Shown in pieces: positions 1-4,898 of a stretch of 5,879 nucleotides of DNA (within the stretch, counting starts at the first letter, position 1; each line of letters opens with the position of its first letter). The notes beneath the pieces were generated by a model that was not told the DNA's origin, did not search any database, and saw only the letters and a list, made by a program, of their open reading frames with translations. The position numbers and the translations under genes are program-made. Origin of the DNA: Bacteroidales bacterium (lineage in GTDB: Bacteria > Bacteroidota > Bacteroidia > Bacteroidales > VadinHA17); contig JAKEGI010000247.1 in assembly GCA_022615595.1 (NCBI GenBank), positions 1-5,879 of the forward strand, given 5' to 3'.

Positions 1-1
1 A

Positions 2-442
2 GATTTTATGGCCAGACTGAGGGAGAGTTTTGACTTGAAGGATAAAGGTGAGAAGATATACAAACCCGGAAAGCTCCATAATTTTTCGATGTACCTTGAA
101 GGCAGGTGGTATAGCCTTACTGCGAAAAAGGGTACCTATAATGACAGTGATCCGATAGGGATACTCGATGTCACTGTGCTGACTGAGAAGGTTCTGGGCC
201 CGATACTTGACATCCAGGACCTGAGAAGATCAAAACGAATTGATTTTGTCGGAGGCATACGCGGTCTTGCTGAACTGAAGAGGCGTGTTGACAGTGGTGA
301 GATGAAGGCGGCATTTGCCCTGTATCCTGTTTCGATGAAACAGCTGATTACCATAGCTGATACCGGAAACATAATGCCTCCCAAGACCACATGGTTTGAG
401 CCAAAGCTGAGAAGCGGGCTTGTGATTCACAAACTTGACTGA
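2..442 (+). CDS. DUF1015 family protein, C-terminal part (5' end outside window)
   Basis: The frame is open from the first bases of the window (codons GAT TTT precede the first ATG at 8), so this is the last 146 residues of a longer protein; family members are usually about 400 residues. The segment resembles the DUF1015 C-terminus: a YNDSDPIGILDVTVLTEKVL stretch, then a DFVGGIRG motif followed by a helix ending in MKAAFALYPVS, then a MPPKTTWFEPKLRSGLVIHKL ending. No biochemical function is established for the family that I know of, and no signal peptide or membrane segment is visible in this part. In Bacteroidota this gene often sits near the serine biosynthesis genes serC and serA (recalled, not visible here). 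The next gene, yggS, begins 18 bases after the stop, so the two are probably co-transcribed. The ATG at 8 should not be taken as the real start. Confidence 0.85.
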   Translation, partial: DFMARLRESFDLKDKGEKIYKPGKLHNFSMYLEGRWYSLTAKKGTYNDSDPIGILDVTVLTEKVLGPILDIQDLRRSKRIDFVGGIRGLAELKRRVDSGEMKAAFALYPVSMKQLITIADTGNIMPPKTTWFEPKLRSGLVIHKLD

Positions 443-460
443 GCAGTTTCTGCAACACCT

Positions 461-1135
461 ATGACCGCTATAAAATCGAATATTGACAGCCTCCTGAAGT
501 CACTTCCCAACGGCGTTACAGTAGTTGCCGTAACCAAGACGCGCAGTGCTGAAGAGGCGCGTGAGGTATATAATTCAGGGTTGCGGGTATTCGGAGAGAA
601 TCGCGTCAGGGAACTGCTGGAAAAAAAAGCGCTGCTGCCTTCTGATATAGAATGGCACCTGATCGGACACCTTCAGACAAACAAGGTACGACAGGCAGTG
701 GGTGCTGCTTCAATGATCGAATCCGTTGACAGCATAAGGCTTCTGGAAGTGTTGAACAGTGAGGCTCTGAGACAGGAACGGAAAATAGATTGCCTGTTGC
801 AGGTTCATATTGCCACCGAGGAGACAAAGTCAGGATTTGCTGTGGACGAGATTGAGGAGACAGACTGGTTATCTATGGCCGGCGCATTGAGAGCTGTAAG
901 AATTCGCGGCCTCATGGGAATGGCTACTTTTACGGATGAGATTGAGAAAGTGAGGTCGGAATTCAGGTCCCTCTCCCGCCTCTTTAATGATACCCGTCAA
1001 AGATGTTTCAGTGACAACCCTCTCTTCAACCTCCTTTCGATGGGTATGTCAGGTGACTGGAAGGTGGCAGTCGAGGAAGGCAGCAACATGATAAGGATAG
1101 GGACACTGATATTTGGAGAACGAATTAAAAAATAA
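461..1135 (+). CDS. yggS: YggS/PROSC family PLP homeostasis protein
   Basis: A 224-residue protein, the normal length for the YggS/PLPBP family: cytoplasmic, single-domain TIM-barrel proteins that bind pyridoxal 5'-phosphate and buffer the free PLP pool, with no known catalytic reaction. Family landmarks are in order: VAVTK, whose Lys26 is the expected Schiff-base lysine; FGENR at 44-48; WHLIGHLQTNK at 65-75; IRGLMGM at 148-154; LLSMGMSGDW at 191-200; and the phosphate-binding IRIGTLIFG at 211-219. The usual LSMGMSxD motif is kept with Gly at 198. The ATG at 461 is chosen because it places Lys26 at the usual distance from the N-terminus; no strong ribosome-binding site is visible. It follows the DUF1015 gene by 18 bases and its stop is one base from the ATG of the DHOD-like gene, which indicates an operon. 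An A8 run at 621-628 lies inside the gene but the frame is intact. Confidence 0.94.
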   Translation: MTAIKSNIDSLLKSLPNGVTVVAVTKTRSAEEAREVYNSGLRVFGENRVRELLEKKALLPSDIEWHLIGHLQTNKVRQAVGAASMIESVDSIRLLEVLNSEALRQERKIDCLLQVHIATEETKSGFAVDEIEETDWLSMAGALRAVRIRGLMGMATFTDEIEKVRSEFRSLSRLFNDTRQRCFSDNPLFNLLSMGMSGDWKVAVEEGSNMIRIGTLIFGERIKK

Positions 1136-1136
1136 G

Positions 1137-2114
1137 ATGAGCGTGATAAGTACCAGTTACATGGGTATGCAACTCAGCAGTCCCGTCATAGCAGGCAGTT
1201 CCAATTTCACTTCAAAAGTGGATTCAATTATAGAGGCAGAGGCAGCGGGCGCAGGAGCTGTTGTCCTGAAATCACTTTTCGAAGAACAGATAGTCACGCT
1301 CGCATCATCTCTCTCAGCACAGGAGACATATCCTGAAGCCGAAGATTACCTTCAGTACTATACCCGCTCAAACAGCATTGAAGACTATCTGAACCTGATA
1401 TCCGATGCCCGTAAGAGAGTTAAGATACCTGTGATAGCCAGCATAAACTGCTTTTCAACCAGGGGGTGGATTGACTTTGCAGTTGATATTGAAAAAGCAG
1501 GAGCAAATGCCATTGAGGTGAATATCTTCTTTATGCCTGTGGATATGCATCAGACTCCAGCCAGGGCTGAAGAGCTTTACTTCAGCATCATTGAAAAACT
1601 GAAGCAAAAAGTATCGATACCTGTAAGTGTCAAGATTGGAATGAGATTTTCGAACCTCCTTAATTTTGCCTGGCAGGTTCACAATCACGGTGCTTCCGGA
1701 TTGGTTTTATTCAACAGGTTCTACGAACCGGATTTTGATATTAACAACCTTTCCATTGTCCCTGCTGCGGTACTGTCAAATCCGGCAGAGCAGAGGTATG
1801 TCTTACGCTGGGTAGGCATGGTCAGCGCTCTGAACCTGGAGATGGATATCTCCGCATCTACGGGAGTTCACACAGGGGAAGATGCCATCAAATACCTGCT
1901 TGCGGGCGCAAAAACAGTACAGGTTTGTTCCGCGCTCTACAAAAGGGGCTTTACAGTGATCACGGAGATAAACAATATGCTACGGAAGTGGATGAACGAT
2001 AAAGAGTTCTCCCGCATAAGTGACTTCAGGGGTAAACTAAACTATCGCAATGTTGACAATCCTGCACTGTTTGAGAGATCTCAGTTCATGAAACACTACA
2101 GCTCCTATATATAG
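1137..2114 (+). CDS. Dihydroorotate dehydrogenase-like flavoprotein (not a canonical PyrD)
   Basis: A 325-residue TIM-barrel protein of the DHOD superfamily (PF01180-like), in the subgroup labelled 'dihydroorotate dehydrogenase-like' in Bacteroidota. Seen: an N-terminal strand with MGMQLSSPVIAGSS (9-22), AGAGAVVLKSLFEEQI (37-52), SINCFS (102-107), AIEVNIFFMP (125-134), IPVSVKIG with Lys166 (161-168), GLVLFNRFY (188-196) and ISASTGVHTGED (238-249), followed by AGAKTVQVCSALYKRG (256-271), which resembles the FMN phosphate-binding end of the barrel. Where class 1 enzymes carry the catalytic Cys in an NLSCPN motif, this protein has NIFFMP, so the base is absent and dihydroorotate is unlikely to be the substrate (inference). 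The substrate is unknown. Start: the ATG at 1137 gives the expected short N-terminus one base after the yggS stop; an in-frame TTG at 1113 would overlap yggS and add eight hydrophilic residues. It is probably translated from the same message as yggS. Its stop codon abuts the stop of the opposing gene. Confidence 0.88.
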   Translation: MSVISTSYMGMQLSSPVIAGSSNFTSKVDSIIEAEAAGAGAVVLKSLFEEQIVTLASSLSAQETYPEAEDYLQYYTRSNSIEDYLNLISDARKRVKIPVIASINCFSTRGWIDFAVDIEKAGANAIEVNIFFMPVDMHQTPARAEELYFSIIEKLKQKVSIPVSVKIGMRFSNLLNFAWQVHNHGASGLVLFNRFYEPDFDINNLSIVPAAVLSNPAEQRYVLRWVGMVSALNLEMDISASTGVHTGEDAIKYLLAGAKTVQVCSALYKRGFTVITEINNMLRKWMNDKEFSRISDFRGKLNYRNVDNPALFERSQFMKHYSSYI

Positions 2115-2630
2115 CTATTCCTTAAGCACGGCTATCAGCTCCCTGGTAAGCTGCTGCTTGGCTTTTTCATAGGTGGCTGCTGCTTTTTCCAGTCTGTTGA
2201 TGATGGCGACGCGATCAGTTTCAGTTATCATTCCTGAACAGGTATCAATCACAGTAAAACACTCGAGAGAGGTGAGATAGTCACCTTCCATGAATATTTC
2301 TGCAAGGGCAAGGGCATGATCGGAATAATCAAGACCCGACTGCCAGCATGAGCAGGCGAGCATGGCTTTTGAGGCAGGCTTCCTGACTGCGGAGATTGAT
2401 TCTATTACTTCTGCACGGCCTGATGACTGTTTCATGTCATTGAAAAAGTCTGAGATTATCAGCTTAATGCTTTCATCTTCAGTGTTATCATAGAACAGAG
2501 CCAGTAATCTTATTGCTCCCTCATACGGCTCACCGGTGCGTAAAACGCCTATTTTTTCCTCAATCTCATAATGTCTGCCACCGTTAAGAATTCTGTTCAG
2601 CTCGGTTATTTTTTTGTCAGACCTTAACAT
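2115..2630 (-). CDS. Conserved helical protein, HEAT-repeat-like, function unknown
   Basis: A 171-residue protein without a signal peptide or membrane segment, probably cytoplasmic. It reads as a chain of amphipathic helices: an N-terminal helix (about 5-15), a GAIRLLALFYDNTEDESIKL pair of helices (38-57) like a HEAT repeat, IISDFFNDMK (58-67), a CSCWQSGLDY turn (93-102), then helices around ALALAEIFMEGDYLTSLECF, and a charged C-terminal helix ending QQLTRELIAVLKE. It resembles small HEAT-like proteins I associate with Bacteroidota, recalled and not searched. A scaffolding or adaptor role would be typical of such folds but is not shown. The ATG at 2630 is preceded by an AGG a few bases upstream and by a candidate promoter at 2647-2680. 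It is transcribed divergently from the lipoprotein gene and convergently with the DHOD-like gene, with no spacer at the latter junction. Confidence 0.72.
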   Translation of the reverse strand: MLRSDKKITELNRILNGGRHYEIEEKIGVLRTGEPYEGAIRLLALFYDNTEDESIKLIISDFFNDMKQSSGRAEVIESISAVRKPASKAMLACSCWQSGLDYSDHALALAEIFMEGDYLTSLECFTVIDTCSGMITETDRVAIINRLEKAAATYEKAKQQLTRELIAVLKE

Positions 2631-2646
2631 ACTACCTGGTTTTGAA

Positions 2647-2680
2647 CAAATTTATGTCTAAATAATTACTTGCAGGCAAA
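2647..2680 (-). promoter_or_regulatory. Candidate Bacteroidota-type promoter for the HEAT-like gene
   Basis: On the minus strand the -7 element reads TAAATTTG (2654 down to 2647), an exact match to the TAnnTTTG consensus known from Bacteroides. A TTTG at 2680-2677 can serve as the -33 box, with a 22-base spacer, slightly longer than the usual 19-21. Transcription would start near 2640, leaving a leader of about 10 bases before the ATG at 2630, which is short. The -33 box is one half of the palindrome CAAATTTG shared with the opposing promoter. Confidence 0.4.
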
Positions 2681-2710
2681 TTTGAATAATAAAAAAAAAG
2701 TGGTAATTTG
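2681..2710 (+). promoter_or_regulatory. Candidate Bacteroidota-type promoter for the lipoprotein operon
   Basis: TTTG at 2681-2684 and TAATTTG at 2704-2710 are separated by 19 bases. The -7 box is one T short of the full TAnnTTTG consensus. The spacer holds nine consecutive A (2691-2699). The predicted start of transcription is near 2717, which leaves about 33 bases to the ATG at 2750 but only about 9 to the upstream GTG at 2726. The promoter position therefore helps decide the start codon of the next gene. Confidence 0.45.
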
Positions 2711-2749
2711 GTCGGATATTAGCTTGTGAACTCTAAAACAAAAATCACT

Positions 2750-3670
2750 ATGAACATTAAACTCAAAACACTGCCACTGATTCTGGGAGTGACAGTTCTC
2801 TCGCTTTGTGTGGTTTCGATATCATGTAAGGGGAGGACGAAGGGAGAGGCGGTAAGCGATACCGGCGAGAAGGTTAGTGCTGATGCTGAGACTGTTCAGC
2901 ACATCAAGAATGCCGAGAGAGTATTTAATGCTCTGCCTACACCGCTTGAGATAGCTCATCTCATAAAAGGAACAGGGGCAACGTTTGATGAGACCCTGCT
3001 TAATCCCGTTGAAAACAAAAGTAATTATACCACAAGCAAGAGCATGGCCCTGAATCTGGGCATTTATACATGCGATCTGAGTTTCGCCAGCATGTACGAT
3101 CAGACCTCAATGATCATAAATTATATGGAGGCAGCGGAGAATATGGCAAGTGGGCTGGGTATACTTGATGCCATCGATGAGTCAACATTGGAGAGGCTGG
3201 AGCAGAATATAAACAACCGTGATGTCATCATGGAGATTGTCTCCGAGACCTTTCTTAATTCTCAGTCATATCTTGAGGATGATGAACAGCATGCCGCTGC
3301 TGCGACAATTATTGCCGGCGGTTTCATTGAAGGACTGTACATTTCGACCAATATGGTTGATATGAAGAACTACAAGGGGAACAAGCTTGTTTCAACCATA
3401 GCTGATCAGAAAATGTCAGTTGACGATTTGGTGCGTCTGCTCGAGTCATACACTGACAACACTGCCATACAGGAACTTATTGGACCGATTAAGGAACTGA
3501 AGGTGATTTATGACAAGATTGAACGCTCTACAACCCCCTCATCAACCGAATATGATGACAAGACCGGGGTGACTGAGATCACCGGGTCAGCCAGATCTGA
3601 GGTCAGGCAGGATGTCTTTCTTGCCATCAGGGAGAAGGTGAGTGAAATAAGAAACTTATATGTAAAATAG
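2750..3670 (+). CDS. Uncharacterised lipoprotein
   Basis: A 306-residue exported protein of unknown function. From the ATG at 2750, the N-terminus has two lysines, a hydrophobic stretch (about residues 8-24) and a lipobox-like VSIS followed by Cys26, which predicts signal peptidase II processing and lipid attachment. The lipobox is relaxed (Ser at -3), as is common in Bacteroidota. No acidic export signal directly follows Cys26, so I cannot say which membrane face it occupies. The mature part is mainly helical with conserved-looking segments: NALPTPLEIAHLIKGTGATF (60-79), LNLGIYTCDLSFASMYDQ (from 101) and an AGGFIEGLYISTNM block; no transmembrane segment follows the signal. I recall similar uncharacterised Bacteroidota proteins with NALPxPxE and NLGxYxxDL motifs, but no named domain. 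A GTG at 2726 would lengthen the signal by eight residues and is less likely. The secreted-protein gene starts six bases after the stop, so the two form an operon ending at the terminator at 4144. Confidence 0.82.
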   Translation: MNIKLKTLPLILGVTVLSLCVVSISCKGRTKGEAVSDTGEKVSADAETVQHIKNAERVFNALPTPLEIAHLIKGTGATFDETLLNPVENKSNYTTSKSMALNLGIYTCDLSFASMYDQTSMIINYMEAAENMASGLGILDAIDESTLERLEQNINNRDVIMEIVSETFLNSQSYLEDDEQHAAAATIIAGGFIEGLYISTNMVDMKNYKGNKLVSTIADQKMSVDDLVRLLESYTDNTAIQELIGPIKELKVIYDKIERSTTPSSTEYDDKTGVTEITGSARSEVRQDVFLAIREKVSEIRNLYVK

Positions 3671-3676
3671 AGACCG

Positions 3677-4120
3677 ATGAAACAGCTGATACAGATTGTT
3701 CTGATAACGGCTATCCTTTCTCTGGCTGGTTCAGGGGAAGCGGCAGCACAATGCAAGGGCTTTGCCAAGTCACTTTGTAAAAAAGAACTGGGGGCCTATC
3801 TGCACGACGGTAACTACCATGCGGCTGTTCTGGTCGAAGGGGAGGAGGCTGAGCTTTACAAGACATTTTATTCCGAGATGGAATACCGTGTCGCCATTTG
3901 CGGAGCAGATGGCCTGCCACCGGTTGAGTTCTCAGTTCTGGATGCCACCGGGAAGATACTTTACACAAACAGTGAAGCAGCATTGAGCGGGACATGGGAT
4001 TTTAAGCTTGAATCGAGTCAGCAGCTTAAGATAGTTGTAAAGGTCACAACCCTTGGAAGCAAGGATGACCTGCCTGCAAGCGGTTGTGTTGCAATAATGT
4101 TCGGGTTTAAGACCAAATAA
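3677..4120 (+). CDS. Small secreted protein with four cysteines, function unknown
   Basis: A 147-residue protein with a clear signal peptide: Lys2, a hydrophobic core (about 4-17) and an EAAA cleavage region, with processing expected after Ala24. Gln at 25 directly before Cys26 argues against a lipobox, so it is probably released to the periplasm or outside. The mature 123 residues hold four cysteines (26, 34, 75, 137), which could form two disulfides. Recognisable patches are LHDGNYHAAVLVEGEEAELY (42-61), YRVAICG (70-76) and TWDFKLESSQQLKIVVKV (106-123), which look like beta-strands of a small sandwich. I recall uncharacterised Bacteroidota relatives with the HDGNY and FKLESSQQLKI patches, but know of no function. 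It begins six bases after the lipoprotein gene and is followed by a strong terminator. The two products probably act together in the envelope (inference from operon structure only). Confidence 0.83.
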   Translation: MKQLIQIVLITAILSLAGSGEAAAQCKGFAKSLCKKELGAYLHDGNYHAAVLVEGEEAELYKTFYSEMEYRVAICGADGLPPVEFSVLDATGKILYTNSEAALSGTWDFKLESSQQLKIVVKVTTLGSKDDLPASGCVAIMFGFKTK

Positions 4121-4143
4121 CCCGCAGGTTAACGATTTAAATC

Positions 4144-4172
4144 AGAGACGCGCAATTTGCGCGTCTCTTTTT
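4144..4172 (+). terminator. Rho-independent terminator of the lipoprotein/secreted-protein operon
   Basis: A perfect 11-bp stem (AGAGACGCGCA at 4144-4154 pairing with TGCGCGTCTCT at 4158-4168) with a three-base loop is followed by T residues (4169-4172) and further AT-rich sequence. It lies 24 bases after the stop at 4120. In the opposite direction the hairpin lacks a good T tract, so it probably works mainly on plus-strand transcripts. Its T tract touches the stop codon of the archaemetzincin remnant. Confidence 0.92.
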
Positions 4173-4419
4173 ATTCTGCCCCCTCCTCAAATGTTTTCCT
4201 GCATCTGTGGCAGAGATGGATTGTCTTCTGATCAATATCTTCGACGTAAGTGCTGGATCTCATCACACAATTTGATACATGGCAGTGTATCAGCCCGAAG
4301 GTGTGACCAAGTTCATGAACAACCTCCTTTATTGTCCGCTCAAGCAGAAGAGTGTCATCCTTCTTCATGCCGTAAAGTTCATTCTCTGGTGCAATACCTG
4401 ACCCGTTATCACTGACACA
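4171..4419 (-). pseudogene. amzA: Archaemetzincin C-terminal remnant (N-terminal half missing)
   Basis: The frame encodes the zinc-protease core of the archaemetzincin (AmzA, peptidase M54) family: HELGHTFGLIHCHVSNCVM. His and His of HELGH plus the following His are the catalytic zinc ligands, Glu is the general base, and Met is the Met-turn. The first two structural-zinc cysteines are in this stretch and a CHRC pair follows, so all the metal ligands are present. What is missing is the front: family members run to roughly 170-200 residues, but the first ATG here (4368) leaves only 65. Codons upstream of that ATG still match the family (ENELYG just before it), and the frame ends at a TGA at 4420-4422 with no usual start codon between. 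I therefore read it as a 5'-truncated, probably inactive gene. A short expressed protein starting at 4368 cannot be excluded. It is convergent with the secreted-protein gene. Confidence 0.8.
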
Positions 4420-4498
4420 TCATGATGCTAAATGGTATTAACATAATGAAGGCTGTTAAAAGAGATGCTTTTTTCATATCAATTGATTTAATGTTCAT
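4409..4498 (-). other. Short signal-peptide-like open frame upstream of the archaemetzincin remnant
   Basis: A 29-codon frame starts with ATG at 4498, has a second in-frame ATG at 4477, and ends at TGA 4411-4409. From the second ATG it begins MKKASLLTAFIMLIPFS and ends in MMCQ, like a bacterial signal peptide or lipoprotein leader. It overlaps the start of the archaemetzincin open frame but is in another reading frame. It may be the surviving leader of a deleted gene or a chance match in AT-rich sequence. I would not call it a gene. Confidence 0.3.
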
Positions 4499-4723
4499 TT
4501 CATCCTGTTATCTGTCAGCCCATTACCAATTAATATGCCAAACAATGCAAGATGCAGATGTTCAATAATATACGTGATAAGGATATGTTTTGTCAAAAGC
4601 GATTAGTGTTTAATAAATCAACACACTTAATTTAAATATTTTCTAATGTGCATAGATTTAGATAGATAGAATGGCTGTTTAAATAATATACAGATGTATA
4701 AAAAATAAACACCTCTGAATTTA

Positions 4724-4753
4724 ACAATTGGTAACATAAAGATAATCAATTGT
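4724..4753. repeat. Inverted repeat ACAATTG / CAATTGT, possible operator
   Basis: ACAATTG at 4724-4730 is the exact reverse complement of CAATTGT at 4747-4753, with a 16-base spacer. The CAATTG cores are themselves palindromes whose starts are 22 bases apart, about two helical turns, as expected for cooperative binding of a dimeric regulator. It lies about 55 bases before the candidate -33 box. The region is AT-rich, so chance occurrence is possible. Confidence 0.35.
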
Positions 4754-4761
4754 ATAGTGGA

Positions 4762-4800
4762 TGTCCTGATTTATCTCGCACAGTTTAGAATGCCAGGACA
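4762..4800. repeat. Inverted repeat TGTCCTG / CAGGACA just upstream of the promoter
   Basis: TGTCCTG (4762-4768) and CAGGACA (4794-4800) are exact reverse complements separated by 25 bases. The arms are GC-containing in an otherwise AT-rich stretch, which makes them stand out. The right arm ends six bases before the candidate -33 box at 4807, a position suited to an activator site, though a long-loop hairpin is also possible. Confidence 0.35.
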
Positions 4801-4806
4801 AGTGTT

Positions 4807-4838
4807 ATTGTACTATTGTCGCACTATTCTTATATTTG
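4807..4838 (+). promoter_or_regulatory. Candidate Bacteroidota-type promoter for the hemerythrin gene
   Basis: TATATTTG at 4831-4838 is an exact match to TAnnTTTG. ATTG at 4807-4810 lies 20 bases upstream and fits a -33 box with one mismatch. A second TTG eight bases further on is too close. Transcription would start near 4845, giving a leader of about 54 bases that contains the palindrome at 4863-4875. Confidence 0.5.
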
Positions 4839-4862
4839 TTTATCTCTGCCAATCGGGAACAT

Positions 4863-4875
4863 TGAATCGGATTCA
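4863..4875. repeat. Palindrome TGAATC-G-GATTCA in the leader, possible operator
   Basis: A perfect 6+1+6 inverted repeat, TGAATCGGATTCA. It lies about 18 bases after the predicted transcription start and 23 bases before the ATG at 4899. This position would suit a repressor site; the single-base centre makes an RNA hairpin unlikely. Confidence 0.4.
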
Positions 4876-4898
4876 GGTGTTACAGGTAAAACAATCAT

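Larger units (their letters stand above)
4420..4898. other. AT-rich intergenic region without a convincing gene
   Basis: About 480 bases that are visibly richer in A and T than the genes on both sides, with frequent stops in all frames. Its left end holds the signal-peptide-like frame at 4409-4498. The stretch from about 4500 to 4720 shows nothing I can name. The right third contains three inverted repeats and a candidate promoter ahead of the hemerythrin gene, listed separately. Confidence 0.75.

Noticed and set aside
621..628. A8 run inside yggS as a frameshift or slippage site
   Set aside because: The frame continues correctly through the run into conserved family motifs, so there is no sign of disruption or a programmed shift.
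1113..1136. TTG start that lengthens the DHOD-like protein by eight residues and overlaps yggS
   Set aside because: The added residues are hydrophilic and unlike the family's N-terminus. The ATG at 1137 gives the expected start just before the MGMQLSSPV strand.
2726..2749. GTG start for the lipoprotein
   Set aside because: It would lie about 9 bases from the predicted transcription start and put eight extra polar residues before the signal peptide. The ATG at 2750 gives a standard leader.
3762..3986. Plus-strand frame of 74 codons inside the secreted-protein gene
   Set aside because: It is fully contained in a gene with a clear signal peptide and good codon structure, and its own product is low-complexity without any motif.
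4191..4415. Plus-strand frame opposite the archaemetzincin remnant
   Set aside because: The opposite strand carries an unmistakable HELGHxxGxxHC zinc motif, so this frame is its shadow.
4501..4608. Minus-strand frame of about 35 codons with a hydrophobic stretch (HLALFGILIGNG)
   Set aside because: There is no ATG, the frame is short, the region is AT-rich, and it matches nothing I recognise. Chance is the simplest explanation.
4646..4672. Short GATA/TAGA repeats (TAGATTTAGATAGATAGA) as a microsatellite or CRISPR-like repeat
   Set aside because: Only two to three imperfect units are present, without regular spacers. This is ordinary AT-rich sequence.
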